Origin: Phycomyces blakesleeanus NRRL 1555(-)
Taxonomy: Eukaryota > Mucoromycota > Mucoromycetes > Mucorales > Phycomycetaceae
Length of the DNA stretch: 64,000 bases
Assembly (NCBI RefSeq): GCF_001638985.1
Contig: NW_017265171.1
Location: forward strand, 62,001-126,000
Direction of reading: 5' to 3'
The notes below the pieces were generated by a model. That model ran no database searches, had not been told where the DNA came from, and saw only the letters and a program-made list of their open reading frames with translations. The stretch's first letter is position 1. Every line of letters starts with the position of its first letter. Shown here piece by piece: positions 12,835 to 24,653 of the stretch. A program made the translations under genes and the position numbers.

Positions 12835-13599
12835 ATGTTGAGTAGTAAATCTGCATTAACCACATTCAACACAATGATTAACCAGCTCAAAGGTAAAATA
12901 AGAACTGTGAAGGATTCAAATAGGGATACCTATAATCAAATATACCACTCTTTATACTTATACTCATATAATATATGATCTTATTCTATTATAGAGAACC
13001 CTGTCAACTGGGCCTTGGTTGCAGTAAATACCTAAACCAAGAGAAGAAATATAAAACTCTCACACTAGCAATGTTACTTTTAATCAATAGATTCTAGCCT
13101 ACATGGTCCGTTCCTATGTTCGGTCATCAAAGACAATTGAAATCCCTGCCAAACATCCTGATGTCATGGTATTTCGCAACTATACACCCAAGGACCTACT
13201 ACCCTTTGATGGAAATGGTAAAGATGGCCGTATTTTGATGGGTGTCAATGGCAGCGTTTACGATGTTACCAGAGGACGTAACTTTTATGGTCCAGGTAAG
13301 AAATAGATATAGGCTCATATATAAGAAGTAGGAATTAATCATTTGCTTATATTGAACAACAACTACTATATATATATATATATATATAAAAAGGGGGGCC
13401 TTATGAAAACTTTGGTGGACATGATGCTTCTCGTGGACTTGCAAAAAATTCTTTTGATGAAGACATGATTACGGATCCAATGGGCCCAATTGACAAACTA
13501 GAGGATTTGGCAACTGAAGAGTGGGAATCCCTGCGTGAATGGGAACAGCATTTTGCAACAAAGTACTTATTAGTTGGAAAGTTTATTGAGAATGAATAA
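12835..13599 (+). CDS. DAP1: Dap1/PGRMC-type cytochrome b5-like haem-binding protein
   Basis: Membrane-associated progesterone receptor (MAPR) family; in yeast Dap1 binds haem and supports cytochrome P450 Erg11 in sterol synthesis. Exons 12835-12892, 12995-13023, 13091-13295 and 13394-13599 give 165 residues. The N-terminus contains one membrane helix (NPVNWALVAILAYMVRSYV). The haem-binding fold follows: FRNYTPKDLLPFDG, ILMGVNGSVYDVTRGRNFYG, then GGPYENFGGHDASRGLAKNS. The Tyr of YDVTRG-x2-FYGPGGPY and the GRDASRGLA-like motif are the family hallmarks. The last acceptor is AAAAAG followed by five G, which restores GPGGPYENF exactly. Length is normal for the family. Very likely in the ER membrane. 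Confidence 0.93.
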
Positions 13600-14244
13600 A
13601 TGATTCTATATAGACACATACACACACCCATATATGTATATATATGTGTGTAAAGTGCCTTAAATGACATTTTGACCATTATTATAGCTAATGTTTAACG
13701 AACAGAGTTAATATTTCAAAGTAGTATTTTATCACTTGCAGATTACAATTGTAATCTGGCATTTTCTTAAATACGATGTAATAACGCATAGTGTTTGTTC
13801 CTAAAGCTCTTTTTGCTTATAATATTATTTTTGGTATTAGAATTGGGACCCAGAGTTGCAATTATATTTCAATCATATCTCTTAATGAACCGTTAATACA
13901 TTTCCATCACATGTGGATTCGTAAGTGTCTTTGGTTGTTCCATTCGTACTATATTCTCTTGATAGATTTTATACCAAATAATGACACTTTTATTATTTAA
14001 ATCTAAACCACCCAAGTCCTATTATAAGCTACCAGCTAATGGAGTTATGCAAAGTTATATCAAATCTCTATATTTTATTATTATTTTTTTGGGACAACCA
14101 TTGGTCATTAGACTAATATATATATATATATATTTACGTATGTATTTGGTTTTCGTTTAGGGCTATAATTCTTGTTAACTATAACATTATTATCGAATTT
14201 AGTAAAAGTTGATTTTTTTTATATTTTTGGTTTGTCTGTGCGTA
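13600..14244. other. Convergent intergenic spacer
   Basis: Both flanking genes end here. Apart from (TA)n at 14117-14132 and TATG/TGTG runs near 13632-13650 I see no gene, repeat family or RNA gene. A short open frame at 13791-14000 shows no recognisable domain and is not called. Confidence 0.55.
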
Positions 14245-15623
14245 TTAAATTAAGCCTTCAGTCATTTGTAGTCTAAACCAATCAACTGTCTCTTGTAGAC
14301 CTTGGTGAACATCAAAATTAGGCTTCCATCCTAGGTATGTTTTGGCTCTTGTGATATCTGGCTTTCTCTTCTTTGGATCATCTGTCGGACAAGGTAAGGT
14401 CTTGATTGGCACATCGTCTGGAGAAATTGGGGATAAAAGGACCTTTTCACGAATAATATCGGCAAAATCACGAATGGTGTATTCATCTGGATTGCCGATA
14501 TTTACAGGCTCATAGTAGTTCTTGTTCATCAATAGAATCAGACCGTCAACCAAGTCGTGGACATATTGAAATGATCTTGTCTGTCCACCGTCACCGTATA
14601 TAGTAAGCGATTCACCTCGCAGGGCTTGCATGATAAAGTTGCTCACCACGCGTCCATCGACAGGTGACATTCGAGGACCTATTTATTGTACATTAGAGAT
14701 GTTTAAATCATAATATGGTAAGAGTATCTTTACCATAAGTGCTATAGAAACAGAGCCATTAATTATAGTTAGTTTTTTTTTCTTTTGATTAATTAGTAAT
14801 AATACAAAAACAAAAAAAGAAAACTTACTTGAAAATTCGTGCAACCCGTACGTCGACATCATTTTGGCGCATATAAGAATAAGTCAGGGTTTCAGCAATA
14901 CGCTTGCCTTCGTCATAACATGCTCTAGGACCAATAGGGTTAACATGACCCCAGTATGTTTCCTTTTGGGGATGCTCTTCTGGGTCTCCATAAACCTCTA
15001 TATCATAATATTATTAATTAATATATTTTTTACAAGCATATAGCATATTTGGATGTACTACCAGACGTAGATGTCAGCAAGAATCGTGCCTTTGTACGTT
15101 TTGCTAATCCAAGCATATTTATTGTTCCCATAACACTAGTCTTAACCGTTTTTGTTGGGTTATATTGATAGTGAGGCGGAGAAGCAGGACAGGCGAGGTG
15201 ATAAATTTGAGATACTTCGATCATAAATGGGTCAACAACATCATGACGGACAAGTTCAAAGTGTGGGTGGCCTATCCAGTGCTGAACGTTGCGCTTTGTA
15301 CCGGTAAAGAAGTTGTCCAAAACAATGACTTCGTGACCCATAATCATCAGACGATCCACCAGATGAGATCCTACAAATCCTGCGCCACCAGTGACCAAGA
15401 TACGTTTGCGCTCTGAGGGCTGAAGTCTACGGACCGAGGGGAATGATTTGATAGATTTGTATACGACAGTGTCATTGACTTTATCTATAACGTGATCTAC
15501 TGGCACGGTTGGTAGGTAAAGTTCGCGTAGACGGTCGAGCTTGACTTGAGACCCAACACTCTCGTATCCAATGGTCTCAACAGGTCCTTTGCTAACAAGC
15601 TGTGTGGGATTTTCTAAAGTCAT
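14245..15623 (-). CDS. UXS1: UDP-glucuronate decarboxylase (UDP-xylose synthase)
   Basis: Converts UDP-glucuronate to UDP-xylose with bound NAD, supplying xylose for glycans. Exons 15623-15062, 14997-14829, 14741-14734 and 14678-14245 give 390 residues with perfect phase. The short-chain dehydrogenase Rossmann motif [14 protein letters not shown] follows RILVT, then [18 protein letters not shown] and [12 protein letters not shown]. The catalytic Tyr-x3-Lys is in [10 protein letters not shown], and [36 protein letters not shown] and [12 protein letters not shown] complete the extended SDR signature. The C-terminus has [15 protein letters not shown]. The third exon is only 8 nt (CACTTATG), needed to write the N-T-Y-G-P-R-M motif. 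The N-terminus of about 75 residues shows no clear membrane anchor. Assignment is firm. Confidence 0.95.
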
Positions 15624-16268
15624 ACTAGCCAACAATTGAACTCTATGAAAAAGAGGATTAAATAAAAAAAATGAAAATGTATATAAAGCAAAAAGGAGAA
15701 AAGGAAAAGAGCAAAGGGGAAAAGGGGGGAAAAATGAAAAAAAAAAAAACTTTGGTGTAATTGAGGAAATTTAAATTGACAAAAAAAAATGCAACTATTA
15801 TTTTTTCTCTCTCTCTCATATTGTCTACGTTACCTAAACCACTGTTTCTCACATTCGAAACTCCTGTCTTAAACTATGTGTTTTTGTGTACTGCACGGAC
15901 TAAGGTCTAAGTCTCTTGGTTCTTATATATCAAACTTGGGTATCGAGTAAACCTACCCCTTTGTATTGAGAATATAGATACATACATAAGTACATAGGTA
16001 CATACATAGGTACATATATTACAGGCTTTTCTTTTCTTTTTTTTTGGTGTGTTCTGGTCAGTTGAGTTTCTTTGATGAAAATTCATTTTAGGTTGCACAC
16101 AAGATAGCTTTACAGATTATAACATGAAGGAGATTAATTTTACTTGACTTGATTTGACTTGTTTGATTTTTGGGCTGTTGGAGTTTATTGTGTGTGTGTG
16201 TATGTTTTCTTTTTCTTTTTCTTAAAAAAAAAAAGAAGGAAAAATGCATATATATATAATGTATATGC
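15624..16268. other. Spacer between UXS1 and the Rab gene
   Basis: Low-complexity A-rich and T-rich tracts (15661-15800, 16028-16045, 16200-16235), a TACA-type repeat near 15972-16016 and a (TG)n run at 16190-16201. Contains the 5' side of UXS1 and the 3' side of the Rab gene, which share orientation. No gene seen. Confidence 0.55.
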
Positions 16269-17187
<919 letters not shown>

Positions 17188-17729
17188 CTAAATATATGTT
17201 TAATGTATGAAATTATTACTGTTTTGTTTTTTTTTTATCTTTTTTTAAAAAAAGAAAGAAAGAAGAAGAAGAAGAAGAATAAAAAGAGGGAAAATAAAAT
17301 AAGTGTAAAGTCTCAAGAGAAAGAGAAGAAAGTAAGGGACTGTGTGGATAAAGGGGGGGGGGGGGGGGAGGGGGTAGAAGACTTGTGTGAGAGCCAAATC
17401 ACTACTTGCACCACATCCAACATCTATACATCAATGGTTTACTAGGCTTCAAATAATAAATGAACCTATATCCGCATTTAACATGCACTTCATTTAAATA
17501 AGAAAAATATTACTTATCAAACTCCTTTGGAGAACAAACGTAGACAAGCTCTAGACTAGTAAATCATATATATTTATATATATATATATATATATATATA
17601 AAAGGGGGGGTATTGATTCCCTTTTGAATGTACCTGTGTGCGTGACACTCTTATAGTAAATGTTATTTAAAATCACCTACTTGGATATTTTGGAACTTTA
17701 TTATTCAACTACTTGCTATACACTAAACT
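17188..17729. other. Spacer with poly-G tract
   Basis: Upstream region of the Rab gene. Holds an AAG-rich stretch at 17250-17320, a G tract of about fifteen bases near 17355-17370, and a (TA)n run at 17575-17600 followed by GGGGGGG. No gene recognised. Confidence 0.55.
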
Positions 17730-18232
17730 CTAGTAGCATGGCTGAAATATATAAGCACAATAGAGTAGCCAAGCTTGGATTAAAGAACCGTATCCATAGA
17801 GGGAAAGAATGACACTACAGAGTCAGGATTGATTATAGATTTTGTCCCAAATTACCTGGCTTTATGTACCCTTTTTACTATCAAACGACTGGTAAGTTGC
17901 ACTGGCAACAGAAAAATGGTGAAAACCAAAGAAGTAGTTTGTGTTTGCATTATTCGAGTCAAAGATTTAATCACTCTAGCCTTTGCAATTTCATAAAGTG
18001 CTTCGTCTTTAGCCCAAATAAGATAACAGCAACATACATGTATACATATCCAAACTTTTATATTTTCTCGATTCCTTGCCATGTCTTCATAAAGGTGTTG
18101 GGCAGAACGATTGTTTCTTCTCTCTACCAGGGAATTAGAGAGCCAAGTGCGCCTGGAATAGTCCAAAAGTAACCGAGCATAAATGGGAAAGGTTTTATCT
18201 GAGACCTTGAAGGAGGGATTCCTGTTATCCAT
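17730..18232 (-). CDS. Small predicted membrane protein, unknown function
   Basis: I do not recognise the family. The open frame from ATG 18232 reads MDNRNPSFKVSDKTF, then SLVERRNNRSAQHLYEDMAR, DEALYEIAKARVIKSLTRIM and a hydrophobic helix TTSLVFTIFLLPVQL. A consensus donor at 17855 and an acceptor at 17815 join a last exon (17814-17730) in frame, giving a second hydrophobic helix (SLIQAWLLYCAYIF) and the end FQPCY. An intron of about 39 nt with GTATAC donor may also remove the Cys-rich stretch near 18030-18010, giving WIYEALYEIAKARV. Two membrane helices with a charged N-terminus are what can be seen. The upstream limit is uncertain, since an acceptor-like TTTTTTAG lies just before the ATG. 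Conserved-looking composition argues for a real gene. Confidence 0.5.
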
Positions 18233-19715
18233 TTTTTTTAGGATCTGCCCTAAAAAAATGATGATAAAAGAGAGGCAAAGAGGGGGGGTGGCATAAACGT
18301 TGACTTGGACATAAGGATAAGTTTCTCAGACCATTATAACCGCCCAAAGTGAGGGATATACGAAAGATCAGAGTACGAAACCAGTGTAACTGATGCCACA
18401 ATATATCTTGATATGATCATGTTTTTTGTGTACTGAGCACTATATTGAATTCCAGTTTTTTTTTAATATATTCTTGATGATGTTACCTTTGTCCCCGATA
18501 ATCTAGCTCTTCCTTATATCCTACATATCCATACGTTCAAATCCTAACCAGCTCTATTCTACTATGTATTTATTTTCTTTTATTGTACCTTTTTAAAATA
18601 TACCATTTTCAATAAACAATACACAGAATTTAATTATGCTGTTTTTTTTGTTGGTTCCTAGTTAATCATCAACTTACTAAATTTTGTGGTCTTTTAGGCA
18701 AATCCTAGAGGGCCTAGAAAAAGATGGCGATGTAAAGCGAGTACGTTTGTACGCTGATGCTCTTTGTAGTTCCTATTCCTGCTGAAATCCGTTCCCAATT
18801 CTGGTGCCGTCAGTACCTAGCTACTTATTCTTGACTTTCATGTCATTTATCTTTCTTATATATTTACTTTACCTGTATTGTTACCAGTCGTATTATCTAT
18901 GTTAGTTTTAGTCTTTCTAAAAGCCGTTTTCCTTCACTGGAGATTTTTTAAGCGCTGTCTCTTACTAGTTCGCGAACTATTCACTCTTGCCATGCCTTGT
19001 CCAACACCTTTTTCTTTATTTACCTTTCATTTTTTGCCTATTTTTTTATTCCCTCTCTCATATTTAGGGGTTACTTTTTTCATTATTATTTTCAATTATT
19101 CCTCATATCTCATTGGGTCACCTAAATGACAAAGTGCAAAAGACCTAGAGAAACTCACAATAAAACATTTTCATCTCTATGTTGGTGATGGCCTACTATA
19201 CGCTCAAGCATACATACACAAATACTCTCAAACATCAAGCCCAGCTATGCCACAAGAAGTTGTAAGAAAAAGAAAAGTAGTATAAGCAGAAACCATCAAA
19301 ATCCTCTTTGAGAAATTGAACCAGAAAAAAAAAGAATGTCAGACATGGAATGGGCAAAAGGTTAAATGAAGAATACAAGGCTGAAATCAAAAGGATGACT
19401 TGGCAAATTTGTTTTGCTAAAGGACAAGAGGGTGTTTTTTTTTAAAAAAAATAAATAAAATAAAATAAATTAACCAAACACTAAAAACGATCTCAAAGGT
19501 TCTTCTTTATTCAAGCAGTTAGAAATTACATTGATCGAACGCTGAGTGAAATGTAGTATATGCTTAAAGGGGAATGGCCTCACTGCTTTCAATTATTCTT
19601 GAAAAATGCGTTTTTATATCTGTCGATTTCTCTTCTAACACGACCTTCACAGTATCAAAGATCTGCCTCCTTGATAATACATTATATCTCAGAAAAAATT
19701 ATTATTTGGCAGTTA
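18233..19715. other. Spacer, possibly decayed repeat DNA
   Basis: No exon chain can be supported. A hydrophobic open frame at 18878-19129 is rich in Phe/Leu and shows no domain. The segment at 19140-19265 has a short coherent frame (KHFHLYVGDGLLYAQAYI) ending in a stop, of unknown origin. The sequence shortly before the Tc1 element (19560-19715) shows no known feature. Confidence 0.4.
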
Positions 19716-21141
19716 CAGGATTTCCACTCCAAAAGTTATATTTTGCAAAATCAAAACTTTCATTTTGTGCTCTGACTATATGAAAAAAAAATCAATTTAT
19801 TTCTTGGCTATTTGTACATTGGGGGAAGAAGCTAATGCTATGATCAACCCAGCCTTGGCAGTTTTCCATAGCGATATGGCGGGAGCACTCAGCAATATAC
19901 TCCAAGAATTGACCACATACCAACCCGGGCTTTCTCTTGACCAGTGTTTTGAGTTTGGAGAAGCACTCTTCAATCGGGTTTAGGAAAGGAGAGTACGGGG
20001 GGGGGGGGGAGAAAGTGTAGGTGGTGTCGTGAATTAGCAAACAATTCGGTGACAAGGTGGGATCTATGGATCGAGAAATTATTCATAATGAAGTTGTGGG
20101 GGGCAGCATTACTCTGGTCGAGCGAATCCATAATTGTCTTTACAAATTCAACGAAAATTGGTCCTGTCATGCCACCAGGGGTCAACTTCGCCTGCACACT
20201 CTCAACACCCTGGTAAGAAATACCGGCAAGAATTGAGATGTTTAGTCCCCTTTTTGACTTCGTCTTCACAATGCTGGCCTCGCCTTTCTTGGACCACCCT
20301 TGCCCTCTGATCAGGTTTGCATTAAAACCTGCTTCGTCCACAAAAATGCAATTGGTTTTATACGATAAACCATTCGTGTGCATACTGTCTACGTATGATT
20401 TTCTCAGCTCAATCGTCTTCGGGTCGTTTCTTTTTTCCTCGACCGGCTTGGTTCTCTTCAAGGTGAACCCGATGTTGTTGATAATGTGCTTATGTAAGCC
20501 ACTGATGCTCAAGTTCTGCTCTTGAAGCTCTGGGAATTTCCCAAACAATTCCTCTCTCATTTGACCAAGAGTCAAGGGGCAGCATTCGTCCAAGAGGTCT
20601 TGGATGAACTTTGAATGCTCATCGGTTATCTTAAGACTTTCTCCGCGTGATCCACCTCGTTTCTTGGGCTCTACGGTACCATCCCTCTCGAACTTGGTGA
20701 TGATGTTGTTAATCGACGCCCATGAGACACCAAATGCCCTGGCTGCTTCGGCTCGGGTCATGGACTCTTCTATATGACATTTCTCCACAATCATATTCTT
20801 GATGTGGATCGGAAGAACCTTTTGTGGTCCATTTCTCTTTCTTCTCTTAACGATAGCGGTTTGATTGGGGTTCATATTGGAGGATTTGAGTATAGAAAAA
20901 GATAATAGATAAAGACAGTGCTCAAAACCATATTACAAACTTAGCATTATATACCTTTCTTATAGCAATATATTGACATTGCATATATATTTTAAATATT
21001 TTATAGCACATTTTAGCATTTTTCATGCTCTTTATTAATTAATTTATTTTTTCATATATAATCGAAGCATAAAATGAAAGTTTTGATTTTGCAAAATATA
21101 TAGTTTGAAAAAAAGAATATAACTTTTGGAGTGGAAATCCT
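19716..21141 (-). mobile_element. Tc1/mariner-type DNA transposon, inactive copy
   Basis: A transposase frame is bracketed by inverted terminal repeats. The left end after TA (19714-19715) starts CAGGATTTCCACTCCAAAAG and continues through TTTGCAAAATCAAAACTTTC. The right end, near 21065-21141, is the reverse complement of the same sequence but carries about twenty extra bases inside the repeat and ends ...GGAAATCCTTG instead of the expected ...CCTGTA. The TA target duplication is therefore visible on the left only. Size of about 1.4 kb, one gene and TA target fit Tc1/mariner (IS630 superfamily). A solo copy of the same terminal repeat lies at 24308. Confidence 0.85.
19792..20875 (-). pseudogene. 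Tc1/mariner DDE transposase with frameshift and altered catalytic Asp
   Basis: Starts at ATG 20875 (MNPNQTAIVKRRKRN). The N-terminal helix-turn-helix is seen in MTRAEAARAFGVSWASINNI. The first catalytic Asp is in CIFVDEAGFN. The second block reads FIMNNFSIHRS where the family has D in the position of the first N, encoded by bases 20081-20083. The third block PPYSPFLNPIEECFSKLKT holds the Glu but lies in another frame: a run of thirteen G on the plus strand (19997-20009) throws the frame after FLPPPP. The rest of the protein (to IS-x-F-F-P near 19805) is intact. Both defects would abolish activity. The homopolymer length could also be a sequencing error, but the Asp-to-Asn change could not be explained that way. 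Confidence 0.88.
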
Positions 21142-21180
21142 TGTTGTGTGAACGTCAAATTAATTGTACCTCCGATAGGA

Positions 21181-21222
21181 TGTACTGCTTGCAGTAGTAA
21201 AGGACTACTGCAAGTAGGTACA
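21181..21222. repeat. Short hairpin (inverted repeat)
   Basis: CTTGCAGTAG and its complement CTACTGCAAG face each other over a 7-nt loop (TAAAGGA). The outer TGTAC and GTACA also pair. It lies about 40 bp beyond the Tc1 right end. Role unknown; it could be part of a small non-autonomous element. Confidence 0.6.
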
Positions 21223-21424
21223 TGCGACTGCATAATCTTCTTCTCTATCATCTTCTGTCCGTATCTCTGCCTGTCTTTTATTCATACAAATAGCCATCAC
21301 TTCTTTTCAATAAAACATTATCTTTCTACAGTTCAAAATCTCTTCTCATCGACTAGTTGCCTAAATTAGTCACTCGGTTCAAACTCAATCGCTCATAGTC
21401 ATTACATCCTGTAAATTTTTGCTC

Positions 21425-21453
21425 TTTTTTTGAACTTTTAGTCTGTCCACACC
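21425..21453 (+). repeat. Solo terminal repeat of the 43.5-kb MITE family
   Basis: TTTTTTTGAACTTTTAGTCT, continuing into GTCTGTCCACACC, equals the right terminal repeat of the element at 43495-43625. No partner end was found nearby, so this is a truncated copy or one whose other end has decayed. Confidence 0.7.
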
Positions 21454-21590
21454 GTGTACACTCTTTAGATATGGCGTTTTTCAGCAAGAAACGTATTAAT
21501 GCTGTTGGTCAGCTTATGCGGTTGAATAGAAGGCTAATTCAATCAGACTATTACTCAGCCTCTGCATTTTATTTTATCTTTAGTAAGATA

Positions 21591-21929
21591 CAGAGTTTCG
21601 CATTCAAAAATGAAAAATCAAAGCTTTTTTGGCATAGTATCAGGTTAAATTTGATAAAGACTCTTTTAAAAATAGAGAGGGCGAGAACTGGTAGCAATAT
21701 CCTGCCAAAGTTGGCGAATATAGTAGAGAATAAATTATTACAAGTCTCCATATTATTTACTATACATACATTATGATTTTAGCTGTAACTGTACATGGTA
21801 TATAAATATTATCATAATGTCATTGTTTGGATATTATAGATCACATACCTGAAAGGTGGAGCTTCTCAAATTTAACCTGAAATTATCTGAAAAAAGCTTT
21901 GATTTTCTCATTTTTAATGCGAAACTCTG
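21591..21929. repeat. Long imperfect inverted repeat (about 60-bp arms)
   Basis: The arm at 21591-21650 (CAGAGTTTCGCATTC...CAGGTTAAAT) is complementary with few mismatches to 21869-21929 (ATTTAACCTGAAAT...GCGAAACTCTG). The arms enclose about 220 bp. The left arm lies inside an open frame at 21471-21776 (MAFFSKKRINAVGQLMRLNRRL) that I do not recognise. A transcript across it would fold into a long stem. It may be a fold-back transposon relic. Confidence 0.7.
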
Positions 21930-22514
21930 TATTACACTATCTCTTCTCCAAAGTGACTGGCAATGCATATGCTAGCCACATAGAGGGATTTAAAAGTAAA
22001 TACTGCGTATTTCTCACAGGTTCTACTTCATCAAAAGAACAAATATAGGTAATCTTGTAACCAAGTAATCCTTTTTTAAGCAGAAGTACCGGACTGAGCG
22101 TGTACATGATTGGTTTTGGAAACTCTTCCATGAATGTCCGCATAAGACAAGTAGTGCACTCCTTCTACCCACATATAGTGGCTGGATTGTAGTCCGTTGC
22201 TTAATGCTCGTTTCATCTGCTTTTTGGCGTTCTATATGGAGTTTACGGAGTTAGAAATCCTAAGTAAAAGGCGAGATCGTAACAATTTTTATATGCGGAG
22301 TTTGTTACAATTTTCACTGCTTAAAGATGTAATAATTTTACTAGTAAAAGTGTAAAGGATTTGTCACGTGATTCTTTTTTTTCTTTAAACCTGTTTTATT
22401 TCTTATGTATCAAAATAAATGGTCGAACCAGAAAATATAAACCAGTGATCTCGGAATATAGAACGCCTGTACAGTCCTAGAATTTAAGTAAACGACTGCT
22501 GTTTTATTACATTA

Positions 22515-22937
22515 GAGGTGTTATCTAATGGAAAAAGTGCGGCTGCTAAAAAACAAAGCACTCCGGCAGTAGTTGTGGAAACCTGTCAATTGATGAGAAC
22601 ATCATACTGTGTCAAATATAAGAAAAATAAATCCTCATAAATTTCAATCTTTTTTTTTAAATAAATTCGACCTTTAAAGATCGAATAAATTAATTACATA
22701 TACAATAGACACTCCTGGCTACCCTATACCTTAATTTGAGAGTGAGAGAATAAGCTTGATTTTGAGGAAATATTTAATGGAAGATGTTAGTGGAAAATTA
22801 TGAAATTCGTAATTTTCCACATACATTTTCCACTAAATCGCATCAACCGAGAAAAACGTATAACAATCATTGGAAATTACATCGCCATTTCAATTGAAAA
22901 TGGATAAAATATTCAATTTTCCACTAGATAACACCTC
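22515..22937. mobile_element. MITE-like element with GAGGTGTTATCTA termini
   Basis: The left end GAGGTGTTATCTAATGGAAA (22515) is mirrored by the right end TTTTCCACTAGATAACACCTC (ending near 22936). The 0.42-kb interior has no coding capacity but contains a perfect 11-bp hairpin GTGGAAAATTA/TAATTTTCCAC at 22790-22820 and other TTTTCCACTA copies. A target duplication is not obvious (flanks ATTA and CTCTATTA). Superfamily undetermined. Confidence 0.6.
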
Positions 22938-24307
22938 CTCTATTAACTAAACCTCTTCAGATTAATTTTTCGCAATCAAGAATCTTCATGTTTTTCAAGC
23001 TAACATTAATTGTGTAAAGCCCTGTCTTGCTTTTAATCTATCCATTATGATTTTGCTTAACATTGAAGATATCAAATAATCCAAATACATTAAACTAGGT
23101 TTGTACTTGGCCTCTTCATTTTTTGATACTATATTAAAAGCTGCTGTTTTATTTCTCCTGTTTGATAACAAGCTTTTCTTTTCGTGATCCTTCAATCAAC
23201 TTACTAAATTTGCTTGCTGTTAGTTAAATATGTCATTACTTTTGAAAAAAAAAGTAAGAATTGCTTTAGAAAATACGTGTTTTCCTTTACAATATCACGA
23301 AAATACAGACTCGGGTATTGGAAAGAATGCAATTTAATGACAAAGCCATCAGTATAAGCTTTGACTTGTAAGTAAGAACATGTTTTCTGGCTTAAAGCGA
23401 TATTTCTTGTTTGTTTCTATAGATAGACTGGCGTGTTTATAAAAAGCTTGCGCTTTCAAAAAGATACAAGATTAATAAAAATACTATCTCAAAATATCTA
23501 TATCTCAATTATTAATAAAATTTTAACAAACTTATGAGACTGAATGATAATGATATACTCTTAACAAGCAACATCAAAGTTTTATACTCTATAACGCTGA
23601 TAGCAAGGGCGTAAGTAGGTTACACTTGGCAATACAATGTATTATATATACAAGAGAAAAAAACATTATTGATACTATACAGTTTTCATGTATCAATTAT
23701 CTTTGGGGGTAGTTATCAGCTTTATATTTTAAAGTTACAAAACAATGTAGCCATTTTGGTCGAGGTGGCCAGGCTGAAAATCTGTCATTATTATTTAAGG
23801 GGATGGAGACTTTGCCTGTCTTGCCACCATCTTTATTTTATTTATGTATTCTTTATCATTAGCACGCTATTGGTATGAATAAGATAAAAATAATAATAAT
23901 AAAGAAGGAAGGAAAGAGAATGCAGGGATATCAAAGTCTTCGTCTCCTTGAATAATAATGATAGGTCGTAGGCCGACGACCTTTGCTAAAATATTTGGCA
24001 GAATAAGTGGTATTGAATTTTACAGACGGCCAGACAGTCTATAAAATATGTAGACATCGAGGCCAAGGGCGGAATTGAGTGAAAAGACAAATGGGAATGT
24101 ATTTGGAAGACTCTATAGTGTACATTTAGGGCTGCGTATATTCCATGGGTTCATACTCCATTAAGGATTCATCAGAAGAACGTTTTTAGAGCTGTATGAA
24201 ACTGATAATAGATATTGACTGAGAAAGCTGAGAACTTAAAGGGAAGTAGAGAAGTAGTTGGCACCATAAAGCACTTTGCTATTTGGGAGTAATCAAGGTT
24301 GCGTAAA
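22938..24307. other. Spacer, no gene recognised
   Basis: AT-rich DNA with scattered stops in all frames. A 66-codon frame at 23195-22995 on the minus strand has no domain that I know. An imperfect 20-bp palindrome AGGTCGTAGGCCGACGACCT lies at 23963-23982. Confidence 0.45.
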
Positions 24308-24332
24308 TATAACTTTTGGAGTGGAAATCCTG
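24308..24332 (+). repeat. Solo Tc1-family terminal repeat
   Basis: TATAACTTTTGGAGTGGAAA followed by TCCTG and then TA. This is the outer end of the Tc1/mariner family seen at 19716-21141, here with the expected CCTG|TA border intact. No opposite end or transposase is near, so it is a truncated copy. Confidence 0.75.
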
Positions 24333-24653
24333 TATCAGTCAGTTTACCACATTATTGGATATTATTCATTTTCTTTTGTCTAATTTCCATTTTCGATTTC
24401 ATCCAAAAAGGTAATCTTATTTTCTGAAAATTAATTTTGATTCGTCAAAAAAAAAACTAGCATCGTCTGAATTTAGAGTGAAATAACTATATATATTATT
24501 GTTATTTTAAGAAAGGGACTGGCAATCAAAGCTATCAGAATTCAAGCCAAAAATCAGTGGAAGTTCTGTGACAGAACACAAAGTTCTGATTTTTTTTTTT
24601 ACTTTTGCTAAAACTATTTTCTTGTATTCTATCTACACAAACACATTCTACTT

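Noticed and set aside
18878..19129. 83-codon hydrophobic ORF
   Set aside because: Phe/Leu-rich composition expected from T-rich DNA, no domain, no splice neighbours.
23963..23982. Palindrome AGGTCGTAGGCCGACGACCT as an operator or RNA terminator
   Set aside because: Isolated, with two mismatches and no gene or transcript near; cannot be told from chance.
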